Below the pieces are notes generated by a model. It did not search any database. It was given only the letters and a program-made list of their open reading frames with translations, and was not told the DNA's origin. From Bacteroidota bacterium (GTDB taxonomy: Bacteria; Bacteroidota; Bacteroidia; Flavobacteriales; Flavobacteriaceae), in NCBI GenBank assembly GCA_027592025.1, contig JAQCIQ010000007.1, forward strand, positions 23,600 through 87,599: a DNA stretch of 64,000 nucleotides, given 5' to 3'. The number at the start of each line of letters is the position of its first letter. The stretch's first letter is position 1. Positions 19,035 through 27,328 of the stretch are shown one piece after another. A program made the position numbers and the translations under genes.

Positions 19035-21644
19035 CTACTGAATGATAATTTTTCTCGTATATCTCGACTGACCGTTGTCAACAGACAAAATGTAAAGTCC
19101 TGATGTCATTGATGACAAGTCAATATTTATACCTGAGTCAAATATACCATTTGTTTCCCAAACTATTCTTCCGTTCAAATCGGACAAACGATAATGCGCC
19201 TGACCGATTTCGGAGGTGTTGGAAATGTGTAACACACCAGAAACTGGATTAGGAAATATTTTCAATTTGTTAATTCCAAAATTACCCGTCGACAATGTAC
19301 AATTGGACAAAGTTGGATCGCTTTGAGGTGGCACCGAATAATCCTCTTGTTGGTCAATTCTAGAATCAGGACTTCCTTGACTTGCGCCATATCCCAATCC
19401 TCTTCGTGCAAATACCTCCCAAATCATGCACTGATTTTCACCATTGGTTAGTGCCCTGTCTGCTTCTAGAATAGCATCTCTGCCGTCAATAAAACCGGGG
19501 CCGCAAGGCTGGAGTTTTATTCCTTCCATGATTAGCCTCATGACCTTATTATTTCCGCCAGTCCCATTATAAAAATCTGAATCAAAACCGTATTTGTCTA
19601 TATATGCCCATGTCAGGTCCCACAACATGGTTGCCCAAATGAAGCCAATCCCATGAGGTCGTGTAATATTTGCGGTATCGTTTGTTTTATCATAGGTATA
19701 ATTATTCACGGCAAAATCAGTGCTATATGGTGCTGGTCGAATTCCTCCGCCATTGGTAGGCTGACTCAAAGCATAGGTTCCTACCCCTCTAATGTCAGAT
19801 CCTTGATCTCCTGAGTCCATCGTAGTGATTAATGTGAACCAGTCTGACCATCCTTCTCCCATTTGTTCTATATTGTCCAAACAGCCAACTGTTGAAGAAC
19901 CCCCAGCCAAACGCAATGAAATGCCATGACCATATTCGTGTGCGACAATACCGTTGTCCAATGAGCCGTCATTACTGATAACATGAGGGTCTTCCATAAG
20001 TTCACCCACTATGGTTTCTCCACCCTCAAGAGCAGAAAAAAAAGCAATGCCATCCTCATAAGAAATCATGACTGAAGGAATTGTCACTGATCCTCCATTT
20101 GTTCCAGCACTCATAGTAATCAAAGGCGAACCCTCTGTATTAATAATAATAACAGCGATTGCTCCACTATTTTGGGCCGCCAACACTTTAGCGCTGAACT
20201 CGCAGGTCATTCGTTTGATTACTGCGATCTGGCCTGACAATTCATTTCCATTAATAATCGGTTCACAGGCATCATAGGCATCTCCTATTCCATCGTTAGC
20301 CAGAACCAAATTTGCTGATATGGGATTGTCTTGCGGCAGGCTGGAGCCAAAGTCCGCTGGACGAGCTACATAAATTCCTGCCAAACTTCCCGAAGGGATA
20401 GTCAAATTCCTAGCTAATCCATTGAATAGAAACATTTGCATTTGACCATTACTTCCATCTGGACCTCCAGGATTGAAAGTTGCATTATTAGTTGTAAAGC
20501 CGTCTTGACCTTCAGCATTGACAAAATCTCCCTCTACCCCTCCGTTGCCATAATTGTTTTCCTGAAAGTTTCCGCTCGCCTCATCAAAGCCATAATGATA
20601 CCATAGATCATGCATCGTATTATTGATATAGAATAAATTGGTAAGCGAACCATCTATATATGTTTCTGGTTGGTTTGAAGTATCAACAGGAAAATCAAAA
20701 ACAAGGTTTGATCCTCCATCAGGAGAATAACCAGGTACATCATTTGCGTCAATATCATCATAGGCATAGACATTATTACCGCGCGTAATAGTATATTCAG
20801 CGCCATCAACTCCGTCCGTGTCATGCCATCCAAAGGGAGAAGCCGTCAAATTTGCTGGGTCAGTGACTAGGTCATGGGTACCATGTATAGGACTTTCAGC
20901 AGGTAAAGAAAACACTCTATATTTGGCACCATCTGGACCAAAGTCCTCTTTATTTTTCCAAAGGTTCACTCTTGGCATGTTCATCAAATCGTGGGCAGAA
21001 GGTCTGTCGAATTGACAGAACAACACCATATCATTGGTTTGCAATACCTCGCCAGAAATTGCATCAATTCTAGCACTCCAGTGGTGATTTTGATTCTTGA
21101 GATCAACATTCAAGTCCCAAGCCAAACGCAGTTGATCTCCTTGGAGAAAGAACACCTTTTTAACTGGGATCATTTTATTTGATAAGAAGGCTGAAGAAAA
21201 CTCAAACTCGTTAATGTTTTCATTGATTATTTCGAGATCGGTAACTTCACCTAGGTCATAGTGAGATGCTAATTTAAACACCGCTGAACTTGGAGACAAT
21301 TGGGAATTGACAGTGTTAACTTTTTGAGCAATGTTAGAGACAAAACGATTAGCAGAACTAAACGCCTGATTGTTTTTAATGCCTATGGTAGCCAAAGCGC
21401 CATAGATAGGAATTTGCTGAAAGCGCTGTTGGACGTAGATGTGAGAAATTCCTGAATACTGGTCAGTGTGATAAGACGAAACAACCAAGTCATCGAGGTC
21501 AGTTGAGACTAGACCCCACTGGTCTTTATGATCATTCAAATAAGCTTCAACAAGGTTACCATTGGGAATTTCAGACAGGGAAGATTGAGCCCAAATGAGG
21601 TTTGAAAAACAAATAAACAGGGTAGAAAAAGTAGTTTTGAGCAT
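19035..21644 (-). CDS. T9SS-exported M36 (fungalysin-like) metalloprotease with PA domain
   Basis: An 869-residue secreted zinc protease. It has a signal peptide (cleavage near IWAQSS), an N-terminal fungalysin/thermolysin propeptide, the peptidase domain, an inserted PA (protease-associated) domain at about residues 430-550, the zinc motif HEYGHGISLRLAGG with the third ligand in GEGWSDWF, and a C-terminal T9SS type A sorting domain (LKIFPNPVSGVLHI to the end) that directs passage across the outer membrane. It likely degrades extracellular protein for nutrition. A close paralogue lies just upstream at 21792-24413, so the pair probably arose by tandem duplication. Confidence 0.92.
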   Translation of the reverse strand: MLKTTFSTLFICFSNLIWAQSSLSEIPNGNLVEAYLNDHKDQWGLVSTDLDDLVVSSYHTDQYSGISHIYVQQRFQQIPIYGALATIGIKNNQAFSSANRFVSNIAQKVNTVNSQLSPSSAVFKLASHYDLGEVTDLEIINENINEFEFSSAFLSNKMIPVKKVFFLQGDQLRLAWDLNVDLKNQNHHWSARIDAISGEVLQTNDMVLFCQFDRPSAHDLMNMPRVNLWKNKEDFGPDGAKYRVFSLPAESPIHGTHDLVTDPANLTASPFGWHDTDGVDGAEYTITRGNNVYAYDDIDANDVPGYSPDGGSNLVFDFPVDTSNQPETYIDGSLTNLFYINNTMHDLWYHYGFDEASGNFQENNYGNGGVEGDFVNAEGQDGFTTNNATFNPGGPDGSNGQMQMFLFNGLARNLTIPSGSLAGIYVARPADFGSSLPQDNPISANLVLANDGIGDAYDACEPIINGNELSGQIAVIKRMTCEFSAKVLAAQNSGAIAVIIINTEGSPLITMSAGTNGGSVTIPSVMISYEDGIAFFSALEGGETIVGELMEDPHVISNDGSLDNGIVAHEYGHGISLRLAGGSSTVGCLDNIEQMGEGWSDWFTLITTMDSGDQGSDIRGVGTYALSQPTNGGGIRPAPYSTDFAVNNYTYDKTNDTANITRPHGIGFIWATMLWDLTWAYIDKYGFDSDFYNGTGGNNKVMRLIMEGIKLQPCGPGFIDGRDAILEADRALTNGENQCMIWEVFARRGLGYGASQGSPDSRIDQQEDYSVPPQSDPTLSNCTLSTGNFGINKLKIFPNPVSGVLHISNTSEIGQAHYRLSDLNGRIVWETNGIFDSGINIDLSSMTSGLYILSVDNGQSRYTRKIIIQ

Positions 21645-21666
21645 GATAGGTTAATTTAGGGTAATT

Positions 21667-21697
21667 CAAAAATACTTAATTAACCTATTGACTCTAA
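21667..21697 (-). promoter_or_regulatory. Probable promoter of the downstream M36 protease gene
   Basis: On the minus strand TATTTTTG (21667-21674) matches TAnnTTTG perfectly, and 19 nt upstream is TTAG (21694-21697), one base from the -33 TTTG. Transcription would start near 21660, about 15 nt before the ATG at 21644. Confidence 0.5.
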
Positions 21698-21791
21698 AAC
21701 TTTAACATATTTATTCCTGCAGAATCAACATTCCTTAAAAACCACTTAACTTATTTCAAGTCTGAGCCATTTCAAACGTAATGCTATGTTT

Positions 21792-24413
21792 TTATTGAAT
21801 GACAACCTTTTCGGTCAATTTAATCTGACCATTATCAACCGTCAGCACATAGAGTCCCGCTCCTAATTTGGAAGTATCAATTTGGAGGGGTCCGTCAAAT
21901 TGCCCTGAGGTGTTATAAACAATCCTCCCTTGAAGGTCTGATATTGTAACTGTAGCATTCCCAAACTGATACAGGTTCAAGATGTGAACCACATCAGAGG
22001 CTGGATTAGGAAATATCTTAAGCTGATTGGTTCCGAATTCCCTAGAAGAGAGGACGCAATTCACTAGCGAAGGGTCGTTGCTTGGAGGCATGCTGAAATC
22101 CTCAACTTGATCAGTCCTTGAAAACCCTAAACCCTCACTGGCATTGAATCCCACTCCTCTATTGGCAAAAACTTCCCAGATCATGCATTGGTCTACACCT
22201 CCTGTTATGGCATTATCGGCAGCCAGAATGGCGTTTCTTCCAGCTACAAAGCCAGGACTACAGGATTGCAGTTTTAGTCCCTCAATGACAATTTGCATAA
22301 CCTTGTTGTTTCCACCTGTTCCGTTAAAAAGATCTGAATCAAACCCATATTTATCGATGTAAGCCCAAGTCAAATCCCATAAAATGGAGGCCCAAACAAA
22401 TCCGATGCCATGAGGTTCTGAGATATTGGTTACATCATTGGTGTCTGCGTAGGTGTAGTTGTTAACCGCAAAGTCGGTACTGTAAGGCGCAGGACGAATA
22501 CCATTGCCGTCAGTTGGCTGTCCTATGGCAAAAGTTCCTATCCCTGATATATCAGACCCTAAATCCCCTTCCTCCATGGTTATCATCAAAGCAAACCAAT
22601 CTGACCAGCCTTCACCCATTTGTTCAGGATTATTCAAACATGAATTGACATTGGCTCCTCCAGCCAATCTCGTGGAAATTCCATGTCCATATTCATGAGC
22701 CACTATGCCATTGTCAAAATCCCCATCTTGATTAAAAGGCCCCAAATTAAGTAATTCGCCACTTATAGTCTCTCCTCCTTCTAGAGCAGCTATTAAAGCC
22801 ATTCCATCAGCATTAGAAATCATAATTGAAGGTATGGTCACTGACCCTCCATCGGCGCCAGCTCCCATGGCTATAGGATTTCCAGCAACATTATTGATCA
22901 TTATTACAGCAATGGCACCTGCGTTTTGGGCGCTAAGAACTTTGAATCCAAATTCACAAGTTCCTCTTTTAATAACCGCAATATTTCCCGATAAAAAAGA
23001 TTGGTTCTGAATAGACTCACATGCGTCATAGGGATCTGGAAGTGTTTCGTCAAAAGCCAAGACCAAGTTACCAATTAACGGTACATCTGTTGGAACAGAG
23101 CCACCAAACGCCGCTTCAATCCCAGCATAGGAACCTGTAAGACTACCTCCTGGTATGGTCAAAAGCTCAGGGGCTGTTGCTGGAGACCACAAAAACATCT
23201 GCATACGACCATTCCCACCGTCTGGGGGTGTAGAAAAATTAGCATTATTAATACCGCTTCCATCTTGAGCCTCGGCTAGGACAAAATCGTTTTGTGCACC
23301 GCCGTTTCCGTAGTTATTTTGTTGAAAATTTCCGCTTGCCTCGTCAAATCCGTAATTGTACCAAACGTCGTGCATCATATTATTGACGTAAAACAAATTC
23401 GTTATCGCTGCGTCAAAATAACTATTGGCTTGACCTGACAAATCCAATGCAAAGTCAAAAGTCAAGTCGGATCCACCGTCAGGAGAATATCCCGGTTGAT
23501 TGTTCCCCACTGAATCTTCGTAGGCATAAACGTTATTTCCTCTGGTTATTGTAAATTCCGCTCCGTCTACTCCATTAGTATCGTGCCATCCAAATGGTGA
23601 GGCAGTCAAATTTGCGGGATCAACGATCAATTGTCTGGAGCCGTGATTTGGACTTTCGACAGGCAGGGGATATACTCTGTACTGTGAACCATCTGCAGAA
23701 TGAAATTTTTGAGAATCTAGAAAGTCGAACTGTGGTTGTTTGGTAAAACTTGTTGCATCTGGGGTATGAAATTGACAGTTGATGATATTGTCATACGAAT
23801 TGAGCACTGCTCCCGTTTGAGCATCAATAATAGCGCTCCACCAGTGAGCGTGATGTTTAAGCTCGATGTTTAGGCTCCAAGACAATCTCAACCCGACTTC
23901 TGAAGGATAAAATACCAAACTCACCGGAATGTTCTTGTCCGACAGAGAAGGTGCCGAAAAGCTGAAATTGGATCCATCAATACTCTGAAGAAGGAGGTCT
24001 GAAGGAATTTCCAATTGGAAATACTCAAGTAACTTTGAAATGGCTTGTCTTGGCTGCAATACTGGGTCTAAACTGTTAAAAGTTGATTGAACATTAGGAG
24101 CCAGAGTATTTGCTGCATTGAATATTCTGCCATTTTTTATTCCTATAGTAACTATGGCATTGAAAATCGGAATATTATTAAAGTACTGTTGAGCATAGAC
24201 ATGGCTAATGGACGTTTTGGCGTCATAATGAGAGGAGATCACCATTAACTCGTCCAAGTCTTCCGGACTGAGCTGCCATTGATCCTTATTTTGAAGCAGA
24301 AAGGAATGAATTTGAGAACCGTTTACACTTTCAAGGAGCGGAGTTTGAGAAAATATTAAATTAACAGAAAAAAATAAAACTGAATAAAGTGATTTTAAAG
24401 TAAGATTATTCAT
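21792..24413 (-). CDS. T9SS-exported M36 (fungalysin-like) metalloprotease, paralogue
   Basis: An 873-residue paralogue of the neighbouring protease with the same order: signal peptide (MNNLTLKSLYSVLFFSVNLI, cleavage after FSQ), fungalysin-type propeptide, peptidase domain with inserted PA domain, zinc motif HEYGHGISTRLAGG, GEGWSDWF, and a T9SS sorting domain starting at LKIFPNPASDVVHI. I chose ATG 24413 because the in-frame ATG at 24440 lies inside an inverted repeat and adds residues before the signal peptide. A gap of 147 nt and a promoter match separate it from the downstream copy, so the two can be expressed independently. Confidence 0.92.
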   Translation of the reverse strand: MNNLTLKSLYSVLFFSVNLIFSQTPLLESVNGSQIHSFLLQNKDQWQLSPEDLDELMVISSHYDAKTSISHVYAQQYFNNIPIFNAIVTIGIKNGRIFNAANTLAPNVQSTFNSLDPVLQPRQAISKLLEYFQLEIPSDLLLQSIDGSNFSFSAPSLSDKNIPVSLVFYPSEVGLRLSWSLNIELKHHAHWWSAIIDAQTGAVLNSYDNIINCQFHTPDATSFTKQPQFDFLDSQKFHSADGSQYRVYPLPVESPNHGSRQLIVDPANLTASPFGWHDTNGVDGAEFTITRGNNVYAYEDSVGNNQPGYSPDGGSDLTFDFALDLSGQANSYFDAAITNLFYVNNMMHDVWYNYGFDEASGNFQQNNYGNGGAQNDFVLAEAQDGSGINNANFSTPPDGGNGRMQMFLWSPATAPELLTIPGGSLTGSYAGIEAAFGGSVPTDVPLIGNLVLAFDETLPDPYDACESIQNQSFLSGNIAVIKRGTCEFGFKVLSAQNAGAIAVIMINNVAGNPIAMGAGADGGSVTIPSIMISNADGMALIAALEGGETISGELLNLGPFNQDGDFDNGIVAHEYGHGISTRLAGGANVNSCLNNPEQMGEGWSDWFALMITMEEGDLGSDISGIGTFAIGQPTDGNGIRPAPYSTDFAVNNYTYADTNDVTNISEPHGIGFVWASILWDLTWAYIDKYGFDSDLFNGTGGNNKVMQIVIEGLKLQSCSPGFVAGRNAILAADNAITGGVDQCMIWEVFANRGVGFNASEGLGFSRTDQVEDFSMPPSNDPSLVNCVLSSREFGTNQLKIFPNPASDVVHILNLYQFGNATVTISDLQGRIVYNTSGQFDGPLQIDTSKLGAGLYVLTVDNGQIKLTEKVVIQ

Positions 24414-24420
24414 AGAGTAG

Positions 24421-24443
24421 GTTTTGATAAATTTTATCAAAAC
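24421..24443. repeat. Perfect inverted repeat between dgt and the M36 gene
   Basis: GTTTTGATA (24421-24429) and TATCAAAAC (24435-24443) form a 9-bp perfect palindrome with a 5-nt centre, 8 nt upstream of the protease ATG. No T-tract follows on the minus strand, so it reads better as an operator or 5' hairpin than as a terminator. Confidence 0.5.
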
Positions 24444-24462
24444 TAAGAAAATAATTTAATTT

Positions 24463-25797
24463 TTAAAATTTCAATCCTTTTAACGTGTTGTAAGTCATTA
24501 CCGCTTGGCTGTCCGACATAATTGCAACATGACCACAAACTGAAATAAGCTGCTCATATAGGCCTACATCATGAGACCTGATTGCTTCAGGCAATGTTTT
24601 CAATATGAGGTGTTCATATTGAGAGCAGTCGTTAGAATTAAACTGAACTAAGGCGCTGCAATAAACCGAAAGAAGATGAGTCAAAACTTCATAGCCCGCA
24701 ATTTCCTTATCAACTACCTCAGGAGACTGATACATGTTTTGAATGCTCAAATTCTTTATATCGGTTATTTGAGCTTCATACTTGCACTTGTCCAATAAAC
24801 CAATTGAGTATTTTCCAGAAAGAATGCCTTCTTCATTGGACATAAAAACATCAACAGCTTCGTCAATTAGAGCGCCAATAGCAAGTGCGCGGAGATAACT
24901 CACTCGGTCTTTGGTGATCTTCATACTGTTGTAGGTTTGAATATTCATTTTGTCCTTCACCAATTTAATCAGGTACTCGAGAGCATAAGATTCCTCTATC
25001 CACCCACAGTTGATAGCATCTTCGAAATCGATGATTGTATAGCAAATGTCATCTGCTGCCTCTACCAAAAAAGCTAAAGGGTGGCGATAAACATGAGATG
25101 TGGTTTCATCTGACAGACCCAAGTCAATCACCAGTGATTTAAAAAATTCTGACTCAGACTGAAAAACTCCAAATTTCTTGTGAGCGATGTGAGCAGTTGG
25201 TTGTTTTGGAAGTGACTCTTTAGGATATTTAATGAATGCCCCAAGAGTTGCATAACTGAGTCTCAAACCCCCAGGTCGCCCAGGTCGATGTTCGGTCAAA
25301 ATTCTGAATCCATTTGCATTGCCCTCAAAATCACACAAATCTTGAAACTGAGCATCTGTTAATTGTACTTTAAATTGTTGGCCCTCTCCTTTATTAAAAT
25401 ACCTTCCAATGGCCTTTTCTCCAGAGTGGCCAAAAGGAGGATTGCCAATGTCATGGGCCAAAGCGGCTGCAGAAACAATAGCTCCGAAATCGTGGATTTG
25501 AAATCCATGAATATTCTGTAGGTGCGGGTAACGTTCCAATATTCTTTGGCCAACTTGACGCCCTAAAGAACGACCTACTACGCTTACTTCAAGACTATGG
25601 GTCAATCGGGTGTGGACAAAGTCCCGACGTGACAAAGGCACCACCTGGGTTTTGTCTTGCAAGCTTCTGAATTCGCTAGAAAAAATGATTCTATCGTAAT
25701 CTACTTCAAAACCCAATCGGGTTTGGTCTTGTTCTTTTCGAATTCTTTTATGCGTGTCTCCATAGCGCTTGAGTGACAAAAGATCTTCCCAATTCAT
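24463..25797 (-). CDS. dgt: dGTP triphosphohydrolase (HD domain)
   Basis: A 444-residue HD-superfamily enzyme that would hydrolyse dGTP (or other dNTPs) to deoxynucleoside and tripolyphosphate. Metal-binding motifs are THSLEV (first His) and AHDIGNPPFGHSGEKAI (HD motif) with a later aspartate near ADDICYTIID. The N-terminus (SEFRSLQDKTQVVPL) is characteristic of Dgt. Length is in the usual 440-500 range. Cellular role is control of the dNTP pool; some members also act in phage defence, but nothing nearby points to that here. Confidence 0.92.
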   Translation of the reverse strand: MNWEDLLSLKRYGDTHKRIRKEQDQTRLGFEVDYDRIIFSSEFRSLQDKTQVVPLSRRDFVHTRLTHSLEVSVVGRSLGRQVGQRILERYPHLQNIHGFQIHDFGAIVSAAALAHDIGNPPFGHSGEKAIGRYFNKGEGQQFKVQLTDAQFQDLCDFEGNANGFRILTEHRPGRPGGLRLSYATLGAFIKYPKESLPKQPTAHIAHKKFGVFQSESEFFKSLVIDLGLSDETTSHVYRHPLAFLVEAADDICYTIIDFEDAINCGWIEESYALEYLIKLVKDKMNIQTYNSMKITKDRVSYLRALAIGALIDEAVDVFMSNEEGILSGKYSIGLLDKCKYEAQITDIKNLSIQNMYQSPEVVDKEIAGYEVLTHLLSVYCSALVQFNSNDCSQYEHLILKTLPEAIRSHDVGLYEQLISVCGHVAIMSDSQAVMTYNTLKGLKF

Positions 25798-26015
25798 ATC
25801 AAAAATTTGATCCGAATTTACTAATAATCAATCAACTGTCCTAGACATAACATTCAATTATTGCAGAGCCAATGTTTCTTTAGAGTAAAGCGATTGAGCG
25901 CCTTCGGAAATCGGCACAACATTAATTTAACATCATATTAATGTTTTGATAATTATTAAGACATGTTCAGTTAACATTGATGAAAGTAATTTGTTGCAAA
26001 TAAAAAAATAATAAA

Positions 26016-27248
26016 ATGAAAAGATTTTTAACACTTACATTTATCTCTTTAGTTACAATTTCTTGCTCGTCCGACGACGCTCCCATTGTTCCTGTTGATC
26101 CTACAGATCCCAATTCAAATATTGTCAATGTATCGGGTGCCATCAGTTCGGATGCCACTTGGACAAGTGCCAATATTTATGTTTTAAATCAGAAAGTTGT
26201 GGTCACCAACGGCGCTACTTTGACAATTCAAGCTGGAACAATCATAAAAGGCAAGCCTGGGCAAGGTTCGTTGGCGTCAGCATTGATCGTGGCTCGTGAT
26301 GGTAAAATCAATGCAGTTGGAACTGCTGCTCAACCTATTATCTTCACGTCAGAGATTGACAACATTGCAGTTGGACAAACTGCTGGGACTAACTTAACCG
26401 TTAACGACCGTGGTCTATGGGGCGGACTTATCATCCTTGGCAATGCTCCAGGATCATTTTCCAACGATGTGGTAGAAGTACAAATTGAAGGAGTGCCTGC
26501 CGATGACGCTTATGGAAGATACGGCGGAACTGACAGTGCTGATAACTCGGGTACCCTTAAATATATCTCTATAAGACACGGTGGAGCTTTGATTGGTGAA
26601 GGCAATGAAATCAATGGTTTAACTTTAGGCTGTGTTGGTTCTGGAACTACCATTGACCATATTGAAGTCATAGGAAATGTCGATGATGGCATTGAATTTT
26701 TCGGGGGTTCTGTGAACGTCACCAACGCTCTAGTTTGGGGAGCAGGAGACGATGGTTTAGACTTTGACCAGGCCTATTCAGGAACAATTTCAAACGCCTT
26801 AGTAGTTCTAGGAGACGTATCCGATCATGCTTTAGAAATTGACGGTCCTGAGGGCTCAATGACTGGATCATTCACACTTGAAAATGTCACCCTTATCGGC
26901 AACCTGACTACTGCAGACGGAGAATACGCCGATTACCGTTCGAACGCTATGGGCACCACCAGAAATGTTTACGCCTATGGGTTTAAATCGAGCTCAGACA
27001 TAGAGTTAGACAACGACGGGGTTGCTAATAACTATAATAATGGCTTGCTTTTGTTTGAAAACTTTCAAATAGCAGTTCCAGAAGGGACAACCATATCAAA
27101 TATTTTCAATAATAAAGCTGAGACTGTTTCGACCCCAACTTTCGGAACTGAAGGTACTTCAGTAGTCATTGGAAGTCAGACTACAGGAGCCAATCTTGGT
27201 CTATTTAGCTGGTCTTTTACTTCCCTCACAGGTGGATTTGAATTGTAA
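26016..27248 (+). CDS. Secreted lipoprotein with a beta-helix-like fold
   Basis: A 410-residue protein with a lipoprotein signal (SLVTISCSSDD, Cys17), a short Pro/Asp-rich linker and a long Gly/Asn-rich region with recurring short beta-strands (GTIIKGKPGQG, IEVIGNVDDGIEFFGGSVNVTNALVWGAGDDGLDFD), suggestive of a right-handed parallel beta-helix. It precedes a TonB-dependent receptor on the same strand, with an intrinsic terminator between them. The pairing suggests a surface lipoprotein that works with the receptor, but no substrate can be named. No catalytic motif was recognised. Confidence 0.75.
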   Translation: MKRFLTLTFISLVTISCSSDDAPIVPVDPTDPNSNIVNVSGAISSDATWTSANIYVLNQKVVVTNGATLTIQAGTIIKGKPGQGSLASALIVARDGKINAVGTAAQPIIFTSEIDNIAVGQTAGTNLTVNDRGLWGGLIILGNAPGSFSNDVVEVQIEGVPADDAYGRYGGTDSADNSGTLKYISIRHGGALIGEGNEINGLTLGCVGSGTTIDHIEVIGNVDDGIEFFGGSVNVTNALVWGAGDDGLDFDQAYSGTISNALVVLGDVSDHALEIDGPEGSMTGSFTLENVTLIGNLTTADGEYADYRSNAMGTTRNVYAYGFKSSSDIELDNDGVANNYNNGLLLFENFQIAVPEGTTISNIFNNKAETVSTPTFGTEGTSVVIGSQTTGANLGLFSWSFTSLTGGFEL

Positions 27249-27283
27249 TATCATTAATTAGTCAAACATCAAAAGTGTCGAAG

Positions 27284-27309
27284 CAACCGCCTCAACAGGC
27301 GGTTGTTTT
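27284..27309 (+). terminator. Intrinsic terminator between the lipoprotein and receptor genes
   Basis: CAACCGCC (27284-27291) and GGCGGTTG (27298-27305) form an 8-bp perfect stem with a 6-nt loop, followed by TTTT. Its position shows that the receptor coding region starts downstream at 27329, not at an in-frame ATG at 27275. Confidence 0.7.
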
Positions 27310-27328
27310 AGCATATAATAACTTGAAC

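Noticed and set aside
27275..27328. Earlier ATG for the TonB-dependent receptor
   Set aside because: The added 18 codons contain a complete intrinsic terminator, and the signal peptide starts at 27329.
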